Both the position numbers and the translations under genes were made by a program. DNA of 64,000 nt from Telmatactis stephensoni (taxonomy: Eukaryota; Cnidaria; Anthozoa; Actiniaria; Isophelliidae): positions 434,001 to 498,000 of the forward strand of contig JALIZF010001776.1 in the NCBI GenBank assembly GCA_029948255.1. The letters run 5' to 3'. Positions 1 to 14,500 of this stretch are shown here, in pieces (the first letter of the stretch is position 1; each line of letters opens with the position of its first letter). A model generated the notes under the pieces. That model was not told where the DNA came from. It did no database searches and worked only from the letters and a program-made list of their open reading frames with translations.

Positions 1-860
1 CATGAGAGGTTTAAAATTATAAATGACGTCTGCGCTAGCAGGTGTCTCATTTGATGACATTTTGAACGTTTATCTTTCCATGACATTGTCAGAATTTATC
101 AGGGAAAAAATACCCTTAAAAATACGGCTACTTCTTCTTCTTCTTCCTGTGTCCAGGATTAGAGCTCTATAGAGGGGTTTAGAGCCGATGCAGAGGGGTT
201 TATCTATCGAGTTCGAAGTGACCATTCGATAAAACAGATAAAACGAAGTGCCGAGGGACTCTAAAAATCGGTTCGTTTACTGTGAGGACACTTGAATCGT
301 AAACACTTCAAGGTTTTTTTGACACTTTTTTTAAATGCATCCCTTGAGCCATTGGTTTTGAAACACGAACAATTTTGATCTCTTGGTGTATTTGAACTAT
401 TTGATTAATTTTAGAGTGTTTGAAGCAGTAGAAAGATTAGAAATAATAACCTTAACTTAAAAAAACCCTTCAGTTCTTCCTGTAATAGTGGGTTTGATAT
501 CACCAGTCTTCCTGTGTGAAAGAGTAAAAATGTTGTCTTTTAGCATGGCGAGATTACTGTTCAACTAATTTAGCGGATAATTTTCTTCGGAAAAAATCGA
601 AAAACTTAGAATCCACAACAAATTGTGTTATATAGTACACATATTTGCCCTCCAGCGTGCAAAATTAGGCAACTAGTTTCATTTGAATGACAATATTTTT
701 GCCCCCGGTTATGGAGAATATTTAATTGCCTAGTGTTATTTATCTTTAAGTCACTGAATGTTTGAACTAAAGCCAAATGCCTCATTCCCATAGCTTCGGC
801 GAATTTTAACATTAATATAGTTTCAACCAAATGAGGATTTGCCGGCGGATAAAGGTCGAT

Positions 861-891
<31 letters not shown>

Positions 892-1309
892 TATAGTTTT
901 TGTCAGTTGAGTTGTCGTAAACAACCATGGCATTGTTTCATTACGGCTTAGCCCAAATTGTGAAAGTGCTAAGGGAAATAGATATCCACTCAATTATTTA
1001 TAATAACTAGTAACCCTAAGCCTAGCTAATAGCATTTAAATCTCAAGCTCCAAGGTGCTTTCCAAAGATGCACGAAAAGTATAAGGGGAAATGCAAATGC
1101 TAAATACACAAACAATTGTCTATAATTTTTTAACTTCCTGAACACAAAAACAAAACAACAACAACAAAACAACTCGTGAGAAAATCAATAAAAATAAGGG
1201 GTACAGGTTGGATAAAAATGGACGAATTTGAAGTTGGCCACGTCATACTGCATGTCCTTTTTATGAGGACAAGACAAAATGCTAGTGCAATCCAGAAAAG
1301 AACAACTTT

Positions 1310-1453
1310 CTTCTTCCCTTCTTCCCTTCCTTCCTTCTTTCCTTTCTTCCTTCCTTTCTTCTTCCCTTCTTTCCTTCTTTCCTTCCTTCCTTCCTTCTTT
1401 CTTTCTTTCTTTCTTTCTTCTTTGTTTCTTTCTTTGTTTCTTTCTTCTTTCGT

Positions 1454-1506
<53 letters not shown>

Positions 1507-1512
1507 TTTCGT

Positions 1513-1587
<75 letters not shown>

Positions 1588-1682
1588 CTTTTCCTTCCTT
1601 CCTTCCTTCCTTCCTTCCTTCCTTCCTTCCTTCCTTCCTTCCTTCCTTCCTTCCTTCCTTCCTTCCTTCCTTTCTTTCTTAT
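1310..1682. repeat. CTTT/CCTT microsatellite
   Basis: About 370 bp of tetranucleotide repeats, first mixed CTTT and CCTT, then long pure CTTT and finally pure CCTT. Apparent reading frames in it (poly-Phe/Ser/Leu, or Lys/Glu/Arg on the other strand) are by-products of the repeat and are not genes. Confidence 0.97.
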
Positions 1683-4600
1683 TGTTGAAATAATGCGGGT
1701 GTTTGCGTGATAAAGCAACTACAGCCATTATTCCTCATAGCTTTGTAATGATCTATTCAAACGATTGCTATCTCCTGTTTTTAAGACAAACTAGCTTTGT
1801 AGAAATATCTCTTGTGATCTCTTAAGCAAGATAAGTACTTATCAATTTTTTCCTTGATCAACCTATTTATAACGTCTCAATATTGCCAAATGTATTCTAT
1901 TGGGGAAAAATGCTTTGCCTCAAGTGAGGGTTCTCTTAATTAATTGTTTCTTCAGTTGAAGCAATTCGAAAAAAATCCGCCTCAAAAGGAGAAAACTCGA
2001 GACAAGATAGGAAAGACTGGAAAATAAGTTGAAATAGTTGGTACGTGTTTCCGTTCCTTGGAAACTTTTCGCTTGGAGGTTCTCGAAGTAATGAAGTTTG
2101 TGATTAAAATTTTAATTTCTTGTTCATTAACACTGAAAAAGCATATAAAGAGAATTTCTTCCATGTCATTTTTATAATATTTGTTTCTTTTTTATAATTA
2201 GATGGATGTTTGATTCTTGCAGTTTGCGTATATATTGGACTGTCTGCATGATTTTGTTCTTTTATGTAGGGGGCCTTGATCAATAAGACATATTTGATGA
2301 AAATCAGCTTTTGCATGTAAAATCGTTATCTCTCAGAACAATATTTTTTTAATCCTTAAAAACCCTGGATATTGAAATTGCTGATTGTAAGAGGATAAAA
2401 CAGTGGAAGAAAATGGGTAAAATTACAATATGTGATGAAGGAAGTCAAACGGATTTTTTGAAAAAAAAAGACAACAGAATCTAGGATATAACATTTAATT
2501 TGTGTTTTGTGCCCAATCGGCTCAAATTTATTATCTCTTGTAACTTTTTGCAACTAGTCGTTTCAATTCATTCATATTTATAAAACGCCTTTTTTTCGTT
2601 GTATAAAGGATAAAGTGTAATTCGGAAGCTAAATTCATTGACGGAATCTACCGACTTCCTTTATTTTTCAAATGCAATAAAATCGAAAATTACCAAATGA
2701 ATTTACGAGGGGTTCAGGCGGTTGAAAAGAACCGGAAAATTTGAACGTTAAAAAAATTAAAATAAAAAAAAAGAGAAAAAAAGAGAAAAGATGCCATAAG
2801 CACTTGAAGAAGCCATTCAAGTGCTTCAAAGTCAAGCATTACCTTATTAAACTTCCAGAAAAAAAAGAAGGGAAAAGAAAAAAAAAAGAAAAAAAGAAAA
2901 GAAAAGAAATGAAAAGAAAAGAAAAAGTAAGAAAGAAATACTAAGCGAGTTAGTGTTTCGACACTCTGTCTATCATACAGATATACGCAACAGAATTTCA
3001 AGTGATCTACGCTGAATTAGTTTTGCATCTAAAACTGAGATAAGCTATAACTTACTAGATTTTGGCGTTAATTTTGGGCGAGTTTTTTAATTGATAATCT
3101 GAGAGATTTTATAAAACGACCTCTATCTAAAAGTACTGGTTATTTGAGGAGAGATATCCTTTGAATTTTTTGCTCTCTTCAAAGTCGTAAAAAAATAACG
3201 TCTCGCTCCCGTGTGTTCAGACATTTTTTTCTCTATTTTCATTTCCGAAGATGCATGTTGGCCGACTTAAAACCTGCCAAAAATTGTCTCAACTGGTGCA
3301 AAGAATTCACAGTCGGTTGTTTGTGCGTGTTTTGATGAGTTTCTTTTAGTTGTTTTTTTTTTACAAGAAGGTGGCAGGAAAAAATGAAACACAGATAAAC
3401 AAGCAGTGTTTTACATAGTAGCTGACGCTTCTTGATAAACACAGCACGACACGTCTCGGAAAGTAAAGGGAAATGATAGAACTGTAATACACCGCGCATC
3501 ACGAAACAAGACACTAACTGCACGTCTTTCATGGTAGAAAAAAATTTGAAAAGACGTAAAATTTCCTTGAATTTTACTTAAAGTTTTTTAGTGTCTTCAA
3601 GTGTCATCTAAAGAGACTTTTAACTTGAATAAAGTAAGCACTAATTGCTGGTCATAGCTGCCAATTTTTTATTTTTTTAATTTTTCAGACAAATGTCTAT
3701 TTTACTTGAAAAGAGAAGAATAATTCATTTTTTATCTTTTTTAAATGTTAACTGCGTGACTGAAATGTTTCCTGAAACTACCAAAGAGAATTTTTTGGTG
3801 TAAAAATGCAAATGAATAAAAGTTAACATGAATAGATCATTTAGCAGTAAATTATTTAACAGTTAGGTAGGATAATATAAATCACTTAAAATGATGAAAA
3901 ATGCTGTTACTATACCATTGAGAATTCTTGAAGAAATGTTTGTAGCTGAGGCCAGGAAAAGGTATATTTCCGTGCACATAAAAGAATACTATTTGAGTGA
4001 GACGTTTGATAATTTCAGCCCAGACTTCCACTTTGCTCTGATTGGACAATGGGACAACCAATCAGACGTCGGTAAAAAGCTATACGAGTAGGACCAGCCA
4101 ATCAGAAAGTCTGAAATGAACAGTCAGGAAAGTGTTGCATTCGGTATTTTTTACATTTCAGGGATTCCTTTTTTAGTATTCTTTTCTTTTTGTTTTTTGT
4201 TTTTTTATTTTTTGAATATTTTTATTTTTGAATATTTTTTCTGAATATTTTTTCCTTTTTTTATCTGAATATTTAATGAGGTAGCGCTGGACTTTCAAGC
4301 ACTTGAATGGGTTCACTTTCTTCAATAGCTTATGACATCAGAATAAAAATACAAATAAACATCCATTATTTATTATTAGCACTGTTCCTTGTTTTGTAAT
4401 ATTTTGGGAACTACGTAATTACCAAGTAACAAAAACCAGCTTCGTTTTACGAAAAACATGCATGTATGATATCATTAATGGAATTGACATCATGCATGTA
4501 TGATATCATTGGATTAAAATATGGCTTGCACGGAATTGTACTGGAGGGTCCCGCTGTTCCATTGTGACTGTTTTCTAAAACTCATTTGCAGAAATACCTC

Positions 4601-4736
4601 TTACTGACGTTTAAATTTATTCTCGTCGTACCAGCCACGTGCCATACCAAATCGTTGTAGTGAAATACAGGAAAGATTGGAATCAATTTGGAACTGCAGA
4701 TTCGATTAGAGTGGCTAGGCCTACTCCGGGACCATA

Positions 4737-4935
4737 AGTTGCCTTAAAACGCCGTAGAACGCCTTAAAATGCCTTAAAATTCACAATGCAGCCCAAAGTA
4801 GCCTTTAAGTTAATTGAACTCTTTTGTTGCCTTAAAACGCCTAAAAATGCCGTAAAACGCCTTTAAAATTACATAAATTTCTCCACATTTTCTTAAAACG
4901 CCTTAGAACGACTTAAATTGCATTAAGTCGCATTA
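4737..4935. repeat. Degenerate GCCTTAAAACGCC array
   Basis: The pentamer CCTTA followed by AAAC/AAAT and GCC recurs more than ten times over 200 bp with variable spacing. This is a degenerate short-unit satellite. No coding potential is seen. Confidence 0.7.
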
Positions 4936-5530
4936 AGAACGGCGACTTAGGACCCGGGATAGGCCTAATTGCCTGGGCGGCCAGCACACGAAAGGTAGCC
5001 GAATAATATGGCTTGAACCAGATTATGAATTGAGAACGGCATATGGAAGATACCGCGTCTGTATAGGCCTATGATCGATTGTAAAAAGTCGAAATAAATA
5101 TAGTGATTTTTAATTAGATTGACAGAATGAAGTAGTACAGTTTCTGTACGTGGTCAATGTTTTGCAGATACTGTTAGTGATCATGTGTTTGGTCAGGGAA
5201 ACTGATTACTATTGCATTTTAAGATGTAGATGACCTCCCACGTTATCAGTATCAGAAATACCATTTTAAGAGGGTGTGTAGTTTTTTTAAACTAAACGAC
5301 AAACTTAAAATGCAAAACATGTTTTATCGACACAAACATACTTCGGAAAATGTTGTTGTTGTTTATTTACGACAGCTGAAATTCGCCTACAAAACGGGTA
5401 ACTTTAAGACCAACCCACAGAACTGATCCTAACTGATCCTATATAGGGAGCAAATCAAATTTAAGATGTTTATGATTATGAAATAAGAAAATAACCGCCA
5501 TCCTTTTTTGTTTGTTTGTTTTCTCCTCAG

Positions 5531-8500
5531 CTCTAAGTCTGGAAACCAGTTTAAAGATGCCTATGGTTTTATCCATGGAAGCCGTGAAAGTGAAAGCGTA
5601 GTCTTCCACTACGTCTGCCGTGAGCTTACTCAGCACTACTCTAGTTTCTATCAGGTAAAACATTCAAGTTTTCACTTATTTCTGATTGGTCGATCTGATC
5701 AGGTCGTCCAATGAGAATCTAGAATTACAGACAATACCATAACCGTTAAAATGACGTCATAATGGATTGAACTTCCGGAACAAGTTTTGCATATATAACA
5801 TTCCAAGCAGTTTTTTCTGGGAGCGAGAAACGAGCGACGGAATAATACTCCTGGGTTCGTGAGGATGGTAAAGCAGTTCGACTCGGGTTCTTTTACATCC
5901 ATTTAATGTACACTTATTGGCCCCACACTGTACGGTACATCAGTTGCATGGAAATTGCGTGCAACTATTCCAAACAGAACAGCAGGTGTTTGCGTAAATA
6001 AATGAATAAATATTTTAATTGATACACTCCCCCGAAAGGGCTTTCAAGTGACAATCAGTTTCTACTCTGTACAATAGTATAATACCCCTGAATTCCTGCC
6101 GAGGATGGTAAAACAGTTCGACTCGGGTTCTTTTACATCCATTTAATGTACACTTATTGGCCCCACACTGTACGGTGAATCAGTTACATGCAAATTGCGT
6201 GCAACTATTCCAAACAGAACAGCAGATATTAGCGTAAATAAACAAATATTTTAATCGCGAAGCTCGTGAATGGCGTCACAACTCAGACAAACAAACCAAC
6301 TTTTTCATCTCCTGTAGTCCGATTTTGTCAGTTTTTTTTTTCTGAACAGTTTTAGAAAATAAGCAATGTTTTCATGATAAAATGCATGTTTCTCTGATTT
6401 TATAGCTCATGCGAGCGCGCCCACTTTCGATTTTCAAAATGGCGGATGTTTGGATGAAAAGACCGAAAACGGCATGCATTTTTTTTTTAAAGTATATCGC
6501 AATAATAAACTGAAATGAATCTAAAGAGGGTAGGAAAATATCGATATAGGACTTTTTTGAATAACACAGAAGCAAAGGCTTTTTTCGTAGAAACTCGCCG
6601 CAGTCCTCGCGCGGAAAACACCATATGTAGGGGTTAAGGTAGAACATTTTGCAAAATATTTCAAAAACGAGAATGGTGACCCCCTTTTTATTCCATATAT
6701 TTCATCTCGCTATTGTTTTCTAGGGAATATCAAAGTATAAAAAAAAGTTTGGAGTGGCCGGAAGCACGAAAGTCTTTCAATAAAACCACAGAAAGTGCCA
6801 ATTTTTTGACCTGGCGATGATTCGGGAGTGAACTGTTTTCGGTCCATTTATTTCTCCACAAAAACGTAAAATCAGGCATCGGAGAGAGCCTGACTGTAGG
6901 TTAGATAAAGAAATACTTTAATACCAAGATCATTATATTATTTATTGTTGTTGAAGTTCGAACAAAATTTGATTCACTCTACTGAGACAGAGAAGTGACA
7001 TGTAATCGTATATTCACATATATTCCAGCTGCTGAAACGCAAAAGCGACAACTGTGACCCCCTCGAGTTTCAAGAAATCCTTGGATTTTCTCCCATTTCA
7101 GTGCAATCACCTTAAGTGACAATCACTCCCCACACTGTACATTTCGACTCTCGTCTCACATTTAGTTTTTGGTGAGAGAGGATAAAAACTGGACTGAGAA
7201 CCAGACAAAAGTATTCGTGAAAAGGGAGATCAGTTTATGTAGCGATCGAGCTGGAAATTGAACCCGAATAAAGTAGGCAAAAGGCGAGCGGGGGACCACT
7301 ATGCCGACTAGACCAACATTCGACGATGATGTCTTTTCAGAAAGAGAAACAAAACTATGAAATATGTCCACATAAGAACTTATTATCATTTGAATTCAGG
7401 ATGAATTTTGTTGAAATTGTTGCCGTGCAATGGATTCTGCGGCTGCAATCTCATTGACTATTATGTGTTATATTTCATAAACTCCACTTATGCATTTGCA
7501 TATCCCCAGGAACTCCAATGACCATTAATTTAATTTTTTTTTTTTCCTGTTAGAGGATTTCACAAATGATCTAACTTTGTAGACATGGTAGACTTGGTGA
7601 AAAGAGCAACAATTTTAGTTCATGATGCTGTTTTGTTTCATTTTGTTAATTGTGCAATTTTGTTTGGGGAAATTTGCGCATAAGCAGTCGTTTTGCTTGC
7701 GTCTTTTGTAAGTGTCTTACGTAATTTTCAAAATTCACTTCACTTCACTTCACTTCACTTCACTTCACTTCACTTCACTTCACTTCACTTCAATTCAATT
7801 CAATGATGAAATATATTTCACAGGACAGAACAGGGCATGTCAAGTTTTGGACTGAGTACACAAAAGCCAAGAAGGAAAATGATGATAGAATGTTATTCCA
7901 AGAGGTAGTAATGTTACTTGCTTATTATGCAGGATTTCTGTTGCTTTTATCTAAAGGTCATTGAAGTTTATTAATTATTAATTATTTCGAATATCGATAT
8001 AAATTTATGTTATTATTTTTAATTCAGCGAGAAATAAGAAGTCTAGTTCAGGAGGGTATTCCAAATTCATGTCGATCACAAGTATGGCAATGGTATGTGT
8101 CTTACGTATCTCAGGCCCAGTTAAAACGTCGAAATTTTGCCGCGTCCAATGGATTGAAAAAAAATGGATAATTAGACGGCCTTCTCTGATGTTATTAGAT
8201 TCGACACGGCAAAAGCTCGACGTCTGAATGGGTCTTAGGGCTGGAAATCGTACTTAATCAATTTAAAAAAATAATTTTGAGAAAAAAGTTGGTATTTGGT
8301 GGTCTAATAATCTTTGGCCCAAGTAGCCGTCGGTCTGAAGGTTTGGCGAACTTTAATTAAAACAATACAAATGGGCCTTTTCCTTGATCAGATCTTATTA
8401 TGGTAGGCTTACGAACGCTGTCGCGGCTGCCCAAGGCCAGGGGCGTAGCTCCCAATACGCACATACTCACGTGCGCACCTCAAAAAGCGAGGAGAACTAA

Positions 8501-11500
8501 GCAAAGTATGGAACTGAATGATAAATCTGTTAGACGAGCACTTAATATCCTATGAAAACAGGCCTATGGACCTAATATTCTTTAGGCTTATTAGAGGTTG
8601 TTATAGAAAGAGTTTATTTTCTAGTGAGACTAAAGGCCCAGACACGCGATATAGTTCTTCCTGCAACGTGAGGGGCTGATTTAGGGGAGGGGGTGCAGGG
8701 GGTGCGCACCCCCTCCTGAGACGACTATGAGTCCTTTTTGTCAATATTTTTACAAAATATCCTCTCGGAGTTTCCAGTTTATATGACGGTGCACCCCCTC
8801 CTGAAGACGGTGTACCCCCTCCTGAAGATAGTGCTGGATCCGCCCTTAAACGTTTTCTGTAACATTGTGCGCAACACTTGCAGGAGTGTACACACGATCG
8901 ACTGTGTTGCGCGTCACGTTGTAAAAATGTTGCATCATGTGTCGGGACTTTAGATTGCTTTGCGCGATTTTAACTTTTTCACATCAGTGAAAACTCAAAT
9001 GAATCGGTCACTCACTGAAGTGACTGCCGCTTCCTTTCAAGTACTGTGGGATTGACCATTTGATTTTTGCTGGAATGGAATGGGGAATTCCAAAAAAATA
9101 TATATATAAATATATCGAGTTGGCTTTTTTATACCTAAAAATATCGTCCAACATCAACTCCGAGATCCAGTTTAAAATATCGAGCAAGCTGCCAATTCTT
9201 ATGACTTAATTGATAAATAAAAACACTATCTTTTCAGTTCCCAATTTACAAGAATACAACCGTCTTCCTGCATTTTTTGGCCGAGCGACTCGCGCTTTGC
9301 GCTCATACACTACTCAAAATACCCCAAATCAATTGGAAAAGGAACCGTTGTGAACATTTACATTACAAAATATTAGTCAGACTTAGCGCTCGCAAGCGCC
9401 TCTTATCATGTTATAAACCTTTCTAGTTTATCATTACCAGTATACGCAGAACGTTAAAAACACTTAGGATTTTCAAAAAACCCGAACACAAGGGCTTGGC
9501 GAACCTATAAAATCTTGTATTGCAACACTTGCTAAAAATATGAAATAGAGCAGGTAAATTATACAGGGAGGGCGGGAAACAATTCTCTTAATAAAATTTC
9601 AAGGCCTATGTGTGCATGCTTCTGAAAAATCCTGGCTAAACCCCTGCAAGGTCTTGGTCGGCTAACGAACACTGTCTCGGCTGCCCAAAGTTTTGATCAC
9701 TGGAAATTTTTGCCCATTTCCTATGATAGGAAATATCTAGGAAATTGCATTTTCCTATGATAGGAACTGGACAAAATCATAGGAAAATACATTTTCCTAC
9801 ATATTTCCTACCATATGAAATTGCATGTTCCTAAATATTTGCTACCTTTTCATTTTCCTATGATAGGAAATATGTAGGAAAATGTAATTTCCTATATTTT
9901 GTCCAGTTCCTATCAAAAGAAAATTGCAATTTCCAGGATATTTCCTAAATATTTCCTATCATAGGAAATGAGCAAAAATTTCCAGTGGGTCCCCGTGAAG
10001 TTCGACCTCGTTAGATTGTACAGCCGCGTTTTACCATAATAGTAGGGTGTTTTTGCCCCTTGTTTGAAATTAAAAATTCTACTTATTACTATACACTCCA
10101 TTGATGACAAAATTCACTGATCAAGATTTCTGCTTTTTTAACAATTTTTTTAGTTTTATCCTTGAGAAAGTCGAAGGAAGAATTCATAAGGTAATTTTTA
10201 GCATGTATTATTTAAAATCCGTTTACATAATTGATGATTTACTGATTTGATGTGCCGGCTTCCTTACTTATTTGCATCCCACTTTGCCGATACCATGTTT
10301 GCCTGCTTGCATGTTTTCTTGTTCGCCTGTGTTTGCCTGGACCTACGCCTCAAAACCGCAAAGATTGGGAGTATCCTTAGCATGCTAGCGTATTTGATAT
10401 TTTAATGTAATATCTACTTACTTCTATCACTGGTTTAGACTAAGAACGCCTTTCTTTGCTTTCAGAAACCAAACTTATACAATAAACTGGTAAAGAAGTC
10501 TACAGTTGTGAAGGTATTAAGATCACTGTTTTGCTCTTTCTAAAAGCCTTCTAGATAACCCCAGTGCACTCAACGCTAATTCTGTTCTTTTCTTATGATG
10601 GAAATCAAAGCAGACCAAATCAAAGTCTGAGATGACTGAAGTCGAGAGACAAATCCGATGTGATCTGCTACGAACTATGCCAAGTAATGAGGATTTTAAA
10701 ACACTGGATTCACAAGGGGTACGTATTTATATACGCTGATTGAGGTAATTGAACTAATTAGTATAGGTAACCAAGAAGCGGGTACATTAAATTAATTACT
10801 TCCTATCAGGCACGTACAATCTAGGAGGGCAAAAGACGAGATAATAGTTGAAGAAAGCCGGTACATCAAATTGATTACTTCCTCTCAGCCACGTGCAGTT
10901 TGTGAGGAAAAAGACGAAATAATAAGAGAGTTACAATAAAAATAGAGGCAAAACAAAACAAAACAAAACAAAACAAAACAAAAACAAACAAAAAACGAAA
11001 CGAAACAATAACAAACAAAACAAAAAAACCCATACTTTCACGAATGCTAACTTTATGTTTCAGTGTTTTTCAATGTGTCACGTGAATATCTTGATCATGG
11101 CGCCTTAACTTGAGGACACTATTCAGTCAAAATTTCAAAATGTCATTAAATAAATGTCTCCTTTTCTTAAGAGAAGGCGATGGCGATATAGCTGTTGAAG
11201 GCATTAATCTAGCAAATTCTGTTTAATGATAAATGACAAACGTGGCGTTTTGGTTGCGTACACATGGGGGTCATTTTTTGTGACGTCATCTAGGATGGCC
11301 GTCATATCCTGGTTGTCGCTCTAGATTTTGTAAAACAATCAAAAGATGAACAAAATTTTTTGGAATAATAAACAATCTCAAATCGAGAGGAAAGAAAGCA
11401 ATTGAACACATAGCTGTTGTGCCTCTGATCGATTTCCGTTTGAAATAAAAATCATACAAGTTTCATAAAATAAACCGGCTTCCTCGTTATCTCTTCTTTT

Positions 11501-14500
11501 ATTGCCAATTATAGAAGTTTCATTTCCTCTATTTCTAGCTGATGCACACTCGTTTCCCCTATTATTTCTAATCTAAAAATATACATGAAAAAATTTCTCG
11601 ATGCTGATTGGCTGAGAGCAGTGCTTTTTATAGAAGTGCAGTGGCACAGACGTGCAGAAATGGAAATTTAGTGCAAAAAAAAGAAGAAGAAATTCAGTGC
11701 AAAATTGAGTATTCAAAAACAGCTTGAACATAAAAGTTCTTAGTTCTGCTGCTGTTCGCATTACCTAGCATATTTTTGCACAAATGATTTTGATGGATGC
11801 TAAATAACCCGTCATAGAGCGTGTGCTCAGTATTTATTCAAAAATGTTCCCTTTTTTTTATATATAACTAGACGCACAATGGTACGGTTACTCGTGCCTA
11901 AATGGGATTGAGCCTGGCATGGGATGCAGTGCATCATAAAACATAACCGAACTTCATCCAATCACATCATTAGATGTTGCAGACCTCTGAGAAAAAGGAC
12001 GATTGTGAAGTTTTTTTAGATGCACTTTGTGAAAGTACTCTTATATATTCTCTCCATTGTTCGAAGGCCACAGAAAATGAGCTTGGGATACCTGTGGTCT
12101 TACATTAACTAGACGCAAATGTTGCGTTCACTCAGGGTACGGGAGAGGCACCCATTACTGCTGTTTATACAGGCGAGCTGTCCGTGGCAACCAATAACTG
12201 ATCTTTTGATTTTTTGAGGAGGGAAAACTGGATGATCCAGAGAAAAATACTCAAAGCAAGGCAGAAAACAAACTAACCATCAATGGTTTACCACCGTGTG
12301 CATAATTACGCGTCCAGCCAGACTCAAGTCTCGATTGGGATTTGGTCAATAGGCTACCGGGAAGCCAGCAAAGTGTACAGACATTGTATAGAAAACTCCG
12401 CCTCTGTCTGGATTTTTGGTAGCCTATTGACCAAAATCCCAATCGAGACTTTAGTCTGGCTGGATGCGTAATTATGCACACGGTGGTAAGGTTTCTCATC
12501 AAGTGATTTATTGCAACAAACTTCCTTTTATACGTGTTCTTCATTGCAGACATGATATCATGGAATATAAAATCAAAACCAACTGAAGGTCAATTTTTAC
12601 CGTTTGTCGTTAGCGGTTTGCCAAAAACGTCAATCTTAAGGTCTCTATTTAAGGAATATAAAACGCGCGCGCATGTCTCTGTACTGTGATATAAACACGA
12701 TGGAAGATGTAGAGCAAGAGAAAAGCAAGCTTAGGAACACGAGGCGTAGCCGAGTGTTTCTCTTGCTTTTCGAGTGCTCTACATCTTCCAGAGTGTTTAT
12801 ATCACAGTACAGAGACATAAGCGATCGTTTTATATTGCTTTTATAAAATATATTCGACGTTTTTTGAGCGAGCCATGTCTCTGTCCTCTGATATAAACAT
12901 GGTAGCCAGCCAATCAGCGCGCGCGTTATGTCTCAGATATTTTATGAAGACTGATAGAAAACTTAAACCTCAACTCGTGTTGACTTAAAGGCCTGGGCAC
13001 GAGTAAAAACATCCTTGTTTGGGGGGACGTAAGGATTTGCGGTTATGCGGTTTTGCGTTATTTTTGATGCGGTTTTGCGGTTATTTGTTATTTTAATCTG
13101 CGGTTTTGCGGTTTTTGAATAACGCGGTTTTCGGTTTTGGGTATTTTGACGATTTTTGTTGTTTTTTTCTTCTCAATTTTCTTTGCGGTTTTGCGGTTTC
13201 CATACCTCCCCTTGTTTCAGTGATCAAATTTCACTCGTCTAAAGGCTCGTGCAATTTTGAACTCTTTGAAATCTCACTCGTTCAAATGTATTCCAAATTG
13301 CACTCGAAACCACATGATTTCCTACACAAAATGATAGTCACTGTGTTGTGTACAACCATCGTCCATCCTGACATTATCAAAGAAATAAATCAAATGTTCA
13401 GAATTTCCGACAGGGACTTCCGAGATTTTGATATATTCGTCAACTGTCTAACAAATGGAAAAAATACATCGGCATAACGACCTAACTTGTAAGGCTCTAG
13501 TCAAGAAGATTTCCGGTTTTTAATTAAAGATGTATTAATGTGATGCTAAAAATTTAAGTTAATACTTAAAATATAATTCTTTTTAGTGTTAACATAATAA
13601 GGTTTTTGGCTTATTTTATTTTACAAAGTATGTGAAAAATACATTTTCAAGTAAAAGTCGTAAAGAACTGTTTTGTTTCTGATGAGCTAAAACCATGAAT
13701 TTTATACTTCCAGATATCATTTTGTATTTATGTAAACAAAATTTATATTCAAAACTGTCAACGCTCGCAAATTGACTGTACAAAAACTTGTCAGAAACAA
13801 TTGAAAAGATTCCTCCATTTTTGCCTTAGGCTGTCAGTTTGATTATAGAAAATCATGAAACTCCAGATCTTCATATCAAAATGCCATGAGTTTACTTTTT
13901 ATCTTAACTCGTCTTTTTTTTTACTGGTTATTTTAAGAGGGTTTTGGTGAGACGCATTCGATCTAAACTCGTCGTGTTTAAGTATTCGTCTTCACAAGTT
14001 CATTTTCAACACATACATTTCGTGTAGGGAAAAAATAAGGGTAAAATGGGAGGATCAAAGGAAAAATAGCCTATGAAGAGACGTTGTTTTTCTCAGGGAT
14101 TTAGTTAAGTTTAGTTTAGTTTAGTTTAATGAATTTGTCACAAATTTACAATACTAGAAAAAATGAAATAACACACATAACAAGATAATCGAAAAAGTAA
14201 AAAAATGGGCATGATTTAGAAAAGTCGTTTTAATATGTACCCTCTTTTTCAATGCTTCCTGTTTATTTTATTTTATTTTATTTTATTTTATTTTATTTTA
14301 TTTTATTTTATTTTATTTTATTTTATTTTATTTTATTTTATTTTATTTTATTTTATTTTATTTTATTTTATTTTATTTTATTTTATTTTATTTTATTTTA
14401 TTTTATTTTATTTTTTATTTTTCTCCGTGATATTTTGGTGTATACTTATTGTAATTAATTTTGGAAACCTTTAAGGCACGGTAAGCAACTGTAAACTGAG

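Larger units (their letters stand above)
1..5530. other. Spacer or 5' intron of the TBC gene, no gene recognised
   Basis: No coding exon could be supported here. The stretch is AT-rich and holds an AT microsatellite near 868-894, a long CTTT/CCTT tract, a purine-rich A/G tract at 2755-2940, a 19-20 bp direct repeat containing TGCATGTATGATATCAT at about 4458 and 4491, and a degenerate array at 4737-4935. The first exon found for the downstream TBC gene (5531) opens with a splice acceptor in mid-codon, so at least one coding exon lies here or before the window. I could not identify it. Confidence 0.5.

Noticed and set aside
1176..1728. Long open frames reading poly Phe/Ser/Leu or Lys/Glu/Arg
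   Set aside because: They are translations of the CTTT/CCTT microsatellite and have no gene context.
3891..4091. 66-residue open frame starting MMKNAVTIPL
   Set aside because: No family match in my knowledge; its second half reads through CCAATCAG-type repeat sequence. Not supported as an exon of the TBC gene because no donor with a fitting phase was seen.
7165..7325. Possible tRNA gene on the minus strand
   Set aside because: A and B boxes are present but acceptor and anticodon stems do not pair; a SINE head is the better call.
13106..13477. 123-residue open frame
   Set aside because: Begins in GCGGTTTT repeats and continues in intronic sequence with no splice or domain support.
14235..14474. 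Open frame FYFILFYFIL
   Set aside because: Translation of a TTTTA microsatellite.
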